Below are positions 1 through 10,728 of a stretch of DNA of 64,000 nt, in pieces. A model generated the notes under the pieces. It saw nothing but the letters and a program-made list of their open reading frames with translations. It had not been told where the DNA came from and ran no database searches. The position numbers and the translations under genes are program-made. Position 1 is the first letter of the stretch, and every line of letters begins with the position of its first letter. Source of the stretch: Lantana camara (taxonomy: Eukaryota; Streptophyta; Magnoliopsida; Lamiales; Verbenaceae); NCBI GenBank assembly GCA_037501455.1, contig CM074865.1, positions 31,416,501-31,480,500 of the forward strand. Reading direction: 5' to 3'.

Positions 1-49
1 TGAATTGTTAAATACTTTTGAATCGCACTAACGTGTATTTCCTTCACAG

Positions 50-1067
50 GAACCTGTTGTTCCTGGTTGTTTTCTTAGAGCCAGGGCAATAGGCCTGATG
101 CCTATGATCGATCAGGTATTGCTAATCTTAGAAATAAACGAATGTATTTTTCTTAAACTTTACTTATTATAAATTTACAAAATTAATTTTTCTTGCCAAA
201 CTAGGGAGAAAAAGATGACAAAATCATAGCGGTATGCGCTGATGATCCAGAGTATCGCCATTTCACTGATATCAGCCAACTACCACCTCATCGCCTAATG
301 GAAATCAAACGGTTTTTTGAAGATTGTATCCTTTTCAAGGGATGTCTTTAAAACCTTAACTAAACCTGTTTCATTGAATGGGATAAAAAGTAACCATTTT
401 ACAAATAAGTTAAGTTTGTTTCAGTAATTTTCCTTGGAAAAGCATTCGCAAATATAAAAACTAACCATTTTTTTAAGGAAGTATCTCCTAGATTAATTAC
501 TTCAAAAGAGGGCTGTAAATTTCTTGGTGCTTGATACTTCATGCATAGCTTGGTAAAATTAATTAAAGAGAAAAATATTTTTTGACATCCAAAATATATA
601 ATGTCTACAATTTGCAGAACAAATTATTTTAATTTGGAAATGGTCATCTAATTTTTGGATTTGTGGCATACTGCTACCTAAATTTATTTTTTGCGGTTTT
701 GACTAAAAAACAGAACATATATACTTACTAAAAACAGAGATTAGATGTAAAACAGTTTATTCCGCGAATTGCGAAACACACTATAATTCCAATAACTCTT
801 AATTAAATTTCTCCTTAACAAGCATTTAGACAAGAAGAATGAGAATAAAGAGGTAGCGGTGGATGAGTTTTTGCCTTCAAACGCTGCTGCTGATGCAATT
901 CAGCACTCCATGTAAGTTTCATACTTGAGGTTTTCCGAATAGTGAATATGGTCTTCTACACAGTACACACTACACACCATCGTTCATATAAAAGCCGACT
1001 AAGTAAGAAAATTGTTAATTGTAGGGACCTCTATGCTGAGTACATCCTGCATTCACTGAGGAAGTAA
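50..1067 (+). CDS. Soluble inorganic pyrophosphatase, last four exons (5' part outside window)
   Basis: Cytosolic enzyme that hydrolyses pyrophosphate to two phosphates. Exons read 50-115, 205-325, 830-911 and 1025-1067, each bounded by GT...AG, with TAA at 1065-1067; 1-49 is intron. The translation starts [18 protein letters not shown], then has [40 protein letters not shown] and [15 protein letters not shown], and ends YILHSLRK. This is the conserved C-terminal part of plant family-I soluble pyrophosphatases: the acidic GEKDDK / CADDP stretch lies near the metal site and RFFEDYKKNE is the plant signature. Phases join correctly: a Tyr codon is split 325/830 and a Met codon 911/1025. No stops or frameshifts are seen, so the gene looks intact here. 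Plants carry several paralogues, so no gene number is given. Confidence 0.95.
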
Positions 1068-1335
1068 ATGAACTACGCATCATCTTCTGCTATGTTGGTG
1101 ACACTCAAAAGAAGATTTCATTATTAGCAAGGAAAGTTTATATTTATTATAATATTACAGTATTTCATTCTTTTATTTGATTTACTTTTCGAGAATTTTC
1201 TTGTTTATCTTGAATTTGATACGGTTTATGAATTTTGGTCTTCAAGTCGGTTCTAACGTACTATTCGGATGTAATGTAGATCGTTGTTTAAGAATTAGCA
1301 ACGAAAGTCTTTTTGGATAATAAAATGGAGAACAC
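1068..1335 (+). other. 3' UTR of the pyrophosphatase gene with poly(A) signal
   Basis: AT-rich sequence after the stop codon. A canonical AATAAA lies at 1319-1324, about 250 nt downstream of the stop, a normal plant 3' UTR length. The cleavage site itself cannot be seen from sequence. Confidence 0.5.
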
Positions 1336-2273
1336 ACTCTATTGTTTTTATTTTATTTTATTTTTGATAAATGAAATGGTATTGTGATATTTGATGTCGG
1401 AGGAAATCTCTATTCTAGGACCTAATAGCGTGATGTGTAGCACAACACGTTTTGGGAAGCATTTGGGGTTATGAATAGTTGTTGGACATAGCAAGTGGTT
1501 TTGGGCCCACTCAATAGACGGGGCTGAACAACAAGTCACCAACCCCAGCAGGTGAACTCATGAGGTGGAATGTAACCCTAACAGCTCCCCTAATTTTGGG
1601 AAGATTGTTTCAGTCAGTAGAAACATGAGAAGCTTCTGGATAGGTGATAAAATTCAAATAGATCAGCCTCCCTCAGAAGGTGACACTCATTACCTGAAAC
1701 TTCTTAACTGTTTACTTGGCTAGTTACCACCTACCCTGGCCTGCGACTCACTGCTACCCTCTTCCATAAAAGGATTCCTAACAGTTTTATTCTCCCACTT
1801 TTTAAAAAAAAAATAAAAAAATTTAAAGTTATTTTGTATTTAAAATTAAAATTCGAACCCCCTAACATTTAATTAAGGATTGATAAATCTCTTCCATCCA
1901 TTCTCTCACTTTTGGCATACCACAAGTTCACATATACTCATAGCATTCGAAAATACTTTTTGCTCAAACTCACAACATCCGGAAATACTTTCAACTCAAG
2001 CTCTTAGCATGGAAAACTCTCTGCTCAGCATTCAGTATGCCTTTACTTTCGTTATAACTTTTTCAATGTTTTTACAGTTTTTCCTGTTAGTCTTATATAT
2101 TGATCATCTACCCAAAAGTTAGTGGAGCTAAAAACGACGAGCATCAATATTTATATTAGATTAAATAAGATGTTAAATGTTGAAAACAAAAATTTTAAGA
2201 TAATATTTTATCCGGTTGTATAATAATTAACTTGGTAATCATCTTGAGTCGGGCCAAAGTTAAATTAGAAGTC
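1336..2273. other. Intergenic spacer, no recognised gene
   Basis: AT-rich spacer with an A-rich run near 1803-1825. The short open frames here have no recognisable domain. A moderately GC stretch at 1490-1790 may be an old unrecognised repeat, but no termini or coding motifs were found. Confidence 0.4.
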
Positions 2274-3293
2274 TAGGGCTATCAATTACTGACCTGACCC
2301 GAAAAACCCACCCGATCCACCCGTCTAAAAATCAGGTTAGGGTTGGGAGTTTTCGGGTTGGACCCGAATTGAACCCGACGATGAGAGAGAAAGGTTGGGT
2401 GGGTTTCGGGTCAACCTGATTTGATCCGACTAAAACGGACCATATAAATTGAAAACCCTAATTATCTAACCTCAATTTTCATTTCTCACTTCAACAATGC
2501 AGAGCAGCGGCGAGGCTTCTCCATTTTGCCCACCCTTTTCCGCCATAAATTTCCCGATTTGCCGCTGCATCCATTGTGTCACCGTAGACTATAGGTTCGT
2601 TATCCCACTTTCTCGTTTCTTCTTCCTTTTTTTTTTTTTCAATTTGTAGTGAGTTCACAGTGAATTTCGGTCTTGCTGAGTTTTCAATTAATCAAGATTG
2701 ATTTTTTTTTCCCTCTGATAAAATGAAGGCCCTTTATTCCTCTTGCCCTACAAGAACCTCCCCGATGGTTTGAGATGTCAGCTGAAACAATTGGTTTGAG
2801 AAAACAATTGAGGTAAGGTTTTAATTCAGGCCCAGCAACATGCATTTATGTGATAGGTGCTTTATGGGGATATATTTTCTGTTGATATGATCTGTGGGCT
2901 TTATTTTTGGTGGTGATTTGCATTCTCAGGCAATAAATTTTCTCTCTTTTTGGTATTTATGTTTTTAGCTGGCTGGATTGAGTTGGTTTTGCCTCCGTAT
3001 CTTGTTTATGCTTCAGTTTTTTATTCTGACTTAATAGAAGTAATGTGATGAATTTTGTATGCTATATCGTTGAGATGTGTAGCTGTAGGTTACAAGCCAC
3101 CCTGCTTTCATATGTTTGTTTATTGACTGTTGAATGTTCTTTTGTAGGGAGAAGATTTGTGTGTAAAATATTATGCTGTAGCCTAAACTAAATGGAGTTT
3201 TTCAATTTGTGTGTAAAATCTTATCTTTATCTCCATTTGTAAAATCTAAATGATTTCATTATTAGCTTGTATTTTGCTACTTACATGCATAAA

Positions 3294-3353
3294 AGAGTTC
3301 TCCTGAATGATAAGTATCAGGCTTTGAGAAAATTGGTTCCAAATCCCACTAAG
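3294..3353 (+). pseudogene. bHLH transcription-factor exon fragment inside the hAT-like element
   Basis: An open stretch reads LNDKYQALRKLVPNPTK and ends exactly at AAG followed by GTAATC, a good splice donor. It resembles the helix 1-loop junction of a plant bHLH group whose proteins read (L/F)(N/K)D(K/R)(Y/F)..L(R/K).L(I/V)PNPTK, with an intron after PNPTK in family members as I remember them. No partner exon with helix 2 was recognised downstream, so this is a captured, non-functional fragment. It is only about 20 codons long, so chance similarity is possible. Confidence 0.45.
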
Positions 3354-3965
3354 GTAATCATTCAAGTTTATGACATTCTTGGACCTCTGTTTAATTTCTA
3401 AGGTTATCATTTTCATAAAGTTTCATGTTTCTGTCCACTGTTATGGTTTTGTTTGCTATTCATCATATTGTTTAATGTTTACAGGTTTATTGAATTTAAT
3501 TCCAAGGTATTAATCTTGCTTCCACATAAGAAATCTGAACCTGAAAATAGCCTTAATTCCAAGGTATTAATCTTTCTTCCACATAAGAAATCTGCTCATA
3601 TGAAATCTGCTCATATCACTTTTTCCTGCAAATTAGTAGTTTCCATAAAATAAATAGCCTTAATTGTTGAATATGAAAAATTACAGTACTACATCAGAAT
3701 CTTGAAATTCCAAGATATTTATTGTTCTTTGTTGTTATATAAGGCTATCATTTATTGGTCTTTTTGCAGGTCATATAAAGTTTTGGGGAAAAAAAGGCCA
3801 TCCGCATAGAGTTCGCAAAACATTTTAGGTCCCTTGTTGGTTCAATTGAAGGCCTCGCTGTGAGTTCCGTTTGTAGATGTATTTATATCTTCAAATTGGG
3901 TGTACTATGCATCTTAGATTTCTTTTGGTATATCTTTGTATGCACAGCTTCTTTCGGTAATCTTG

Positions 3966-4740
3966 AAAAATCAGATTATTACACCTTAAAAAACAGATTC
4001 CTCAGCACTTTTTATATTTCTTAAAAAACAGATTATTAAAATTCTTATATTTGTTAAAAAACAGATTGTTACACATTATACTTGCATTATTTCTTTATTT
4101 CTTATATTTGTATTGTATTCCAACTTAAAAATCAGATTATTACACCTTAAAAAACAGATTCCTTAACACCTTCTTATATTTCTTAAAAAACAGATTATTA
4201 AAATTCTTCGAGTCTGTTTGCCGATCTTATTTAGATTAATCTTATAAGCTCTTGTTCTATAAGCTGTTTTAGGAGCTTATAAGATTTGGGTCTTCTTTTA
4301 AACATTAAGTCTTGAAGTAATTGGATGATAAGATTGTGGAGCTTATGAGGTGTTGCTACTAAAAGTGACAATTTGTTTTTTAATTGGTTGAAAAATCAAA
4401 GGAGTTTATTAGGATTTCAAAAATAAGTTGGGCATTCTTTATTTTTTTCTAAAGAGCTCACGAACTTGAGCATCTTATGGGAGTTTCTAAAGATCCTAAC
4501 AGATTATATTTGCATTATTTTTCTCAGAGATTATATTTGCATTATATTCCTTGTTTCTTATTTGCAATTATAAAAAACAGATCCTTTTAGTTGAGCTTAA
4601 AAAAATAGTCGTTTAATATTGTTGTAATTATAAAAACACAGATTCTTGGTGATTATTATTCTTATCTAAAACAGATCCCAACAGATTATATTTGCATTAT
4701 TTTTCTCACAGATTATATTTGCATTATATTCCTTATTTCT
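3966..4740. repeat. Imperfect internal direct repeats
   Basis: A block containing CAGATTATTACACCTTAAAA and CAGATTATTAAAATTC occurs from 3966 and again from 4127 (period 161). A second block with CAGATTATATTTGCATTA occurs around 4499 and again around 4681 (period 182). The short word AAAACAGATT recurs about ten times between 3960 and 4860. This is local segmental duplication within the hAT-like interior. Confidence 0.6.
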
Positions 4741-5608
4741 TGTTGGTATGAGGATTATATTCTTTCAATTATAAAACAGATTATATAAACAAATTATTGC
4801 AACAAATTCAGATGATAAAGCAATTATAAAGCTGATTTCTCACAGATCCTTATTGGATTATATTCTTGCAATTATAAAATAGATTGTTGCAACAAATTCT
4901 AATTTTTTTGTTTCATTATTTTCAGATGGTTGAAGATCGTATTGACATCGATTTAGATTGCGACGATGGATGATGATAGTACGACCACTTATATTGATGA
5001 TTAAAAGGTAAGTAATATTTCTTGTATTTAATATTTTGAATATCATTTTAAGAATCTATTTATAATTAGCTTACCTATTATTTTTATATAGGATGACTTA
5101 AGGAAGAGCTTCTTAGGTGGAAGAGAAGTGTTTTGAGCTGAAATTTTAAGTGTTTTAAAGTTACCTTTTGTTATGTTTGTTTCATGGGAGGACTGTAATG
5201 ACTTTGTATTTGTGCTGTTTGTCTGGGAATCATTTCAATTTTGTATACTGCATTAGTACTAATAGCACAGCATCTGCAATTAAATTCAGGTCGGGTCGGG
5301 TTAAATCGGGTGACCTGAAAAAAATCAGGTCAATCCGAACCCAACCCGAACCTGATAGGTTCAGGTTAGGGTTGGGGGTTTCGTGTTCATTTCGGGACGG
5401 GTTGGGTTCGGGTCAGGATTTTTTGTGTAATACCCCTACCATAACCCGACCCGAACCGACCCGAACCACCCGAATTGACACCCCTGAGTAGAACTTACTA
5501 TCATATTGGGTTTATTCTAGATTTTATCTAATTCCTAGAGGTAAATGTTCAATATTCTTGTAAAAATTTCACGTTCTAGTTATTTTGCATATATTCCACC
5601 TAGGCTTG

Positions 5609-5781
5609 GCGTAAAGATGTCTTAAATATGCCACACAAAATTTTCAAAGACTTGATGTGTTATTTAATCCATACTCGATAGTATTCTTCCTCCTAAACTA
5701 ATTTTGGAGATTAAATATAATTGAGCGTAAAGGTGTCTTAAATGTGTCGCACAAATTTTCTAAAGATTTGATGAATTATTT
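5609..5781. repeat. Two-copy direct repeat, period 116 bp, cut by the LTR of element A
   Basis: The unit beginning GCGTAAAG.TGTCTTAAAT.TG, followed by ..CACA.A.TTT, is present at 5609-5666 and 5725-5781. The LTR of element A begins directly after the second copy at 5782, and the five bases before it are TATTT. Confidence 0.6.
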
Positions 5782-7729
5782 TGTGATACCCCGTTCTATA
5801 GACTGTACAGGTATGACATCACGTGAGTGTTTCTTTACGTAATTATGTGATTTAATTCTTTATTATATGCTTTACTTTTAATTATACTTGAATTATTTGA
5901 ATTTAATTGATATAAATGCATCCTTGAATTATTTGAATTTATAAATTCATTTATTAAATTGTGAATTTGCACGTTGAACTTGAAATTTTGTGAATCGATA
6001 TGATTTATGGCTCGTTTGGGCTTAATTGCATTTTATTCTAATTGTTGGGATTTATTTGAAATAAGACTTGGGCCTATTTGTAATTTCTTGAAAGTTGTGG
6101 ACCAAATTATAATTAGGTGATTTTGGGTTCGTTTGAACGAATATGAGCTCGGGAATTCGGATTCGAATTCCTACTCCACCTTTGGATTCGTTTCGACGAT
6201 TCGGATTCAATAGAATTGATCCCATATTTTTCGGAAGCCGTTTGGACCCTATACCTTTTAAAATCCGATTCAACCGGACTAGAAAACCTTGAACCGAACC
6301 CACACCCCTGAACCGAACCGGTCCAACATTTAAGCTGGACCCTTAGCCTTTCTTCTGGCCTCATTCAACACGTACAGCAGTAGGAGTAGCTCCAAGAAGA
6401 AGCCACAAGCCTCAAGTTCATTCTTCACCTTCAAGAGCTCATATCTCCCTTGTTTCTCCATCATTTCATGAGCTAAGGTAAGCTATGGAATCCCCACAAT
6501 GTGCTCTTTGACTCTATAATTGAATTTTGAATTATGGTGTTATGTATGAGTACTATGAGTTATTATGTGAATAGTAATGTTTGGACATTTTTGGGGATTA
6601 TGTATTGGTTTTTCTTGAATTTTGCCTTCATATATGAGTTCCACAAGTTGTATTTAATATCATGAATGAAAGTAATCAGTTGGTAGTTGAAGTTTTAGCA
6701 TGTTGCCAATAATGAACTTGAAATTAGCTTGAAATTGAATTTGATAATTATAGCTTTGATTCTTGATATTATTGAGCTATATGTGTTTAAACATGTCCTA
6801 AATGATTTATATGAATTTTATGCATGATTTCATACGTACTTGGTGTTGTGTTTGTTGTTGGAAATGGCCATTTTGGCCATTTGATATGATTTTTACGAGC
6901 TACAACTTGAATGCTGTAAACGCTACCGTATGATGTAATATGTGTATTCTTTGCATTCGTTTGAAGTTTTAACTAATTTCTTTTGCCTCGAATCTGATCT
7001 TATGATATTAATTAATGAATTTATGTTATGATTTGATAAGTTTATGAATTTTATGCTATGATATTCGAGGTATAAACGTGAAATAAAAATGTAAACGTCT
7101 AAATGTCACCTTACGCCACTTTCTTGCATTCATTTGCATCGCCGTGCGTCTATATGGTACATGTTTGAGTCTAAGTCTCTAGCATTGCATTTGTTTGTCA
7201 CAGGGGTACTTCCGCTACGAGTCGTGCCTGAAGTTTAAGGTTGTTCGGGGTCGTTTTCTCGCACCACTACACTATTTTATTCAAAGGTGAGGTTTAGGTT
7301 CTTTTCTTTTTAGTTAAGCGACCTAAGACCCTTAAATGCTCGTTTTCTAGCCCGCATGTGACTATATATTATATATATAGTTAAATATGTGTGATATATG
7401 ATATGTTTATGATCTCATGAGCATGTTTTGGCTTTTGAAAGGGCTATATTTACGAGTATATATGAGCTTACGTTTTTAATGAAAGTTTAATGCTTAAGTA
7501 CGTATTGTTAATGGTTTGCAATGAGCGAGAATGCAACGGAAAGGTAATGTGAAGGTAATGTTGGATCCATGGAGACTACGGGTTGGAACGCCCGGTACGG
7601 TAGAGGGCCGTCGGGTTAAGCCTAAACGTGGTTTCCCTCCAAGGTATTACGTGCGACCTCGGGAGGTTGGGAAGGCGTGTTGCTCTTGATGCCTTCGGTA
7701 TGGAGCCAGGGAGGACTCGTGTGGGCTAG
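5782..7729 (+). repeat. LTR of element A, first part
   Basis: Starts TGTGATACCCCG at 5782. It contains a CACGTG box at 5820-5825, the 20-bp promoter palindrome at 6152-6171, an intron-like donor AAG/GTAAGC at 6477/6478, an acceptor CACAG at 7203, and a second donor AAAG/GTGAGG at 7286/7287. Intron 1 is only 726 nt here, and the GC-rich palindrome cluster found in other LTR types is missing. The LTR is interrupted at 7729 by element F. Confidence 0.85.
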
Positions 7730-9100
7730 TGTAGCACCCCGGAGCGGTGGGCACCACATCCCCCATACCAAAGCCAAGCACATGTAACGAAACGGACTCC
7801 GCACACATGCCCAACTCCAGCGAACGGGGTGACCAAACGAAAACCAACCTAAGCCAGGCAGACTAGACCCTTACATCAGAGTGCATAAATAAAACATGAA
7901 TGCGGAAGCGATACATAAGAGACATATTATATATTTACGTATAGGTACCAACACATAAAGTATAATTATAGATACCGACTATCTACTTATAATACATATA
8001 GGTACCAAAAGTAAAGAACCTTGAACCGAGAATGGGTTTTGCAAACTAAAACGTTTCCCGTGATATTAGATATATAGGTTGAAAAGAAAACAGAAGGGTA
8101 AGTGCCAAAATGCCAACTTTTAGTTAATCACAAGGCCAATCTCGTTTCACGGTTCATACAAAAGTAAATCCCCAACTCCGAATCAAAACGAACAAATCAA
8201 ACAGAAATCATAAACCATCCTTCACACCGGGTGATAGTAGGGTGTACGACCCTAACTATCTAACGAGCTTACGAACTCAGAACCAACGATACAAGGCTTA
8301 ATTACTTCCTTGAATCCTTCGACGTTTGCCTACGCCGGCTCAAGAGCACCGCCCTTCCCCAACCTCCTAAGGTCGGGCGAAACTCTCAATGGAAAGTGTT
8401 GATGGGAGAGCTCGGCGACCCCATGGTCGTCCCGAGTTGCCATGCCACTCTCCGGGGCCCAACAGATCAAAACCAACAGAAATCGGAGACTTTCTTGAAT
8501 CCGATACAAACGAAACAAAGCTAACACACGAACCCTTACCAAGGTTTTCAAAAAAAGCGGAAAATAGTTTATATACGTATACAAATCCGTTTCAAAGTCG
8601 TATAACAAATGGGACAAGCCCTTAACATACATATCTCACACATATTTACCATAAATATACGTATGTAATACTCGCATGCGGGTTCCAAAAGCACATAAGG
8701 TTGTAGGTCGAATAACTAAAAGAAATAAACCTCACCTTACACCGAAGACGAAATAAAGGAGGGAAAAGAGTGTCTAAGGAGCGACTTCCTCGTCCACGGG
8801 AGGGTTCTCTGAACAAAATAAACAAAGGAATACGAACTTAGACTCAAACATGAACCATTTAGACACTCGGCAATGCATACGAATGCTTATGACGGAAAAG
8901 GAAAGAGACAAGTTATCACGTAAGTTCTATTAAACCCTAGCTTGCATATACGCACGTAAATCTTACAATAAATGAAATGTGGGATGTAAAAGGCTCATAA
9001 CTCAAATATAATAACACATATAAGTCGAAACGAGGCAAAGAGATGCAACGAAAAGCAAGGGAACGGAAAAGAGTTACACTTAAAATCAAAACGAGGGGAA

Positions 9101-9224
9101 TGACACGCCCGTGTCATCCCAGAAGCCTAAACTGAGACACCCCCGTGTCTCAGTGCAGGAGGGAAACAAGGCTACGAAAAGGGGGTGACACGCCCGTGTC
9201 ACTCCAGAAGAACAAACCGAGACA
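9101..9224. repeat. GC-rich palindrome cluster in 3' LTR of F
   Basis: TGACACGCCCGTGTCA lies at 9101-9116. A pair of ten-base arms ACTGAGACAC and its complement around CCCC lies at 9131-9154. GTGACACGCCCGTGTCAC is at 9185-9202. A fourth unit near 9217 has collapsed to CCGAGACACGGTAC; the matching unit in the other LTR is a complete 24-bp palindrome. Confidence 0.85.
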
Positions 9225-10657
9225 CGGTACAGAGGCAAAAAGGGGAGAAAGAGCAGATAACTACGGTTTTTAAAAAGGGAAAGAAAAGAGCAACACAAGG
9301 GCTGAAAGAAAGGGAACTACTCAAGCATCAAACACATAAAACAAGCATCAAATACACACCAAAGAATCACACAAAGAGATTCAAGAATGCATCCAAAAAG
9401 GTTAATCAAACAAGCAATGCAATTAGAGCCAAAATTGAGAAACCAATACATTCATGCCATGATCAAGGCTCTAGGGGCTGAGAATGAATCTAAACTCTTG
9501 GGAACTTAATCCTAATATGAAAAGGGACTAATATAATACATGTATATGCAATTTGGCACAAAATGAAGCACAAATGATCAACCAAAGCAAGTAAAAGCTG
9601 GGGCAATTAACCGAAACAGGGGAGCTGTTCTAAATTCAACTTTCATGCCAAATAACTCATAAATTTCCCAAAGAACATCAAAGGCACATGAACCCTAGTT
9701 CTTCTACAACATGTTAGGCATCTAATACAAGAAGAAATCGGACCAAAATGTCAAGTTAAAGTCCCTAACTTAGGCCCAAACTTCAAGCATGCCCTCTAAC
9801 AAGAAATTGATCAAAACTCACAAACTTGCTCATATCAAACCCTAATCAAATACCAATAAAAGCATGGATAAAAAGCATCAAAACACATCTAAAAGAGTAG
9901 AGAATAACAAAATATACTTACCTTGAAGATTAGAAGAAGAAAGGAGTTGATTTGAGCTAGAAATCAACAAGGATGGCAAAGTTCTCTCTTCTTCCTCTTC
10001 TCTTCTCTCTTGGATCTGATTTTGGAGCAGCAAATGGATGAGAAGGGAGGGGTATGGCATGAAATTCAGCAGCTAGGAGGGTTAGGGAGTGTGTTATCTC
10101 AAGCTACAAGGTATGGGTCAAGTTAAGGTTAGGTTAAGAAGGGTCCCACCAAGACTAGTCAACCCAAAGGTACGAATTTGCACAAGCTGCTCATTATGGG
10201 TGAGGTCCGGAGGTCTAAATGAATTCAAAAAGGCATGCGGCTTGTTCCGTTGGCTCCGAATCGTCGATACGAAGTCAACGGAGGTGACGGAACTCGAATC
10301 CGAGTTCCCTAGCTCAAGATACGCTGCCCGGAACACAAGGTGCGCACAAAATGCTTAAAAACCCTAATTGTCCCGGTTCCAAAAACCGAACTCAAAACTG
10401 AATCAAACGAGTATCAAATTAACACGTAAGCATGCTAACATGTAAATAACTCACATATTTCATGCACGGTAAAAATACACAAGAAACGGAACTCGAAACG
10501 GACAAGAAACGAGCAAGATACAAGTAAACGAGCAATTAGGGCAAATATCCAAATTCAAACAAATTTCAAGTAAATTCAAATAACTAAGTATAGCAATTAA
10601 TCAATCATAATAACATATAAAAGCATGAAATAAATAACGTAAAGCTCATGAAACACA

Positions 10658-10669
10658 CACGTGACGTCA
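10658..10669 (-). promoter_or_regulatory. Overlapping G-box (CACGTG) and TGACGTCA palindrome near the U3 end of F's 3' LTR
   Basis: CACGTG at 10658-10663 overlaps TGACGTCA at 10662-10669, about 30 nt inside the LTR start. The same pair is at 22512-22523 in the other LTR. Both are classical plant bZIP-type sites; binding here is inferred only. Confidence 0.4.
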
Positions 10670-10699
10670 CCTATACGGCCGAAGAATCGGGGCGTCACA

Positions 10700-10713
10700 A
10701 CCTTCCCCCCCTT
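10700..10713 (-). other. Polypurine tract of element F
   Basis: In sense orientation AAGGGGGGGAAGGT lies directly before the 3' LTR start. This is the expected primer for plus-strand DNA synthesis. Confidence 0.85.
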
Positions 10714-10728
10714 AAAAAGGACCTGTCC

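Larger units (their letters stand above)
2274..5486. mobile_element. Non-autonomous hAT-like DNA transposon, degenerate
   Basis: The left end reads TAGGGCTATCAATT and the right end, reversed, CAGGGGTGTCAATT, which agree at 11 of 14 positions in the hAT C/TAGGG style. Both ends have about 200 bp of repeated CCCGACC / GGGTCGGGT subterminal motifs (2290-2440 and 5285-5480), typical of plant hAT elements. The expected 8-bp target duplication is weak: TAGAAGTC at 2266-2273 against TAGAACTT at 5489-5496, and the right copy needs two extra bases. No transposase was found inside. The interior is AT-rich with a possible captured host exon. Confidence 0.5.
7730..10699 (-). repeat. 3' LTR of element F
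   Basis: 2970 bp. In sense orientation it runs from TGTGACGCCCCGATTC (rightmost) to GGGGTGCTACA (leftmost). It lacks 298 bp present in the other LTR; the junction is at 8006/8007 at a GTACC word. The lost part carried one arm of the GCTAGGCGG/CCGCCTAGC pair and the end of intron 2. Confidence 0.93.

Noticed and set aside
1348..1542. Minus-strand frame of 64 codons near the host gene
   Set aside because: No recognisable domain, low complexity, and no support from splice or start context.
5168..5491. Frame of 107 codons at the right end of the hAT-like element
   Set aside because: Mostly translation of the GGGTCGGGT subterminal repeats.
8330..8632. Open frame of about 100 codons in sense orientation in F's LTR, also at 20182-20475
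   Set aside because: The start MYVKGLSHLLYDFETD matches DNA that is conserved in B's LTR but contains a stop there. It lies in predicted intron 2 and shows no domain.
9086..9298. Possible CRISPR-like array from the repeated GTGACACG words
   Set aside because: Nuclear plant DNA; the units are palindromes without regular spacers or constant repeat length, and they lie inside an LTR.
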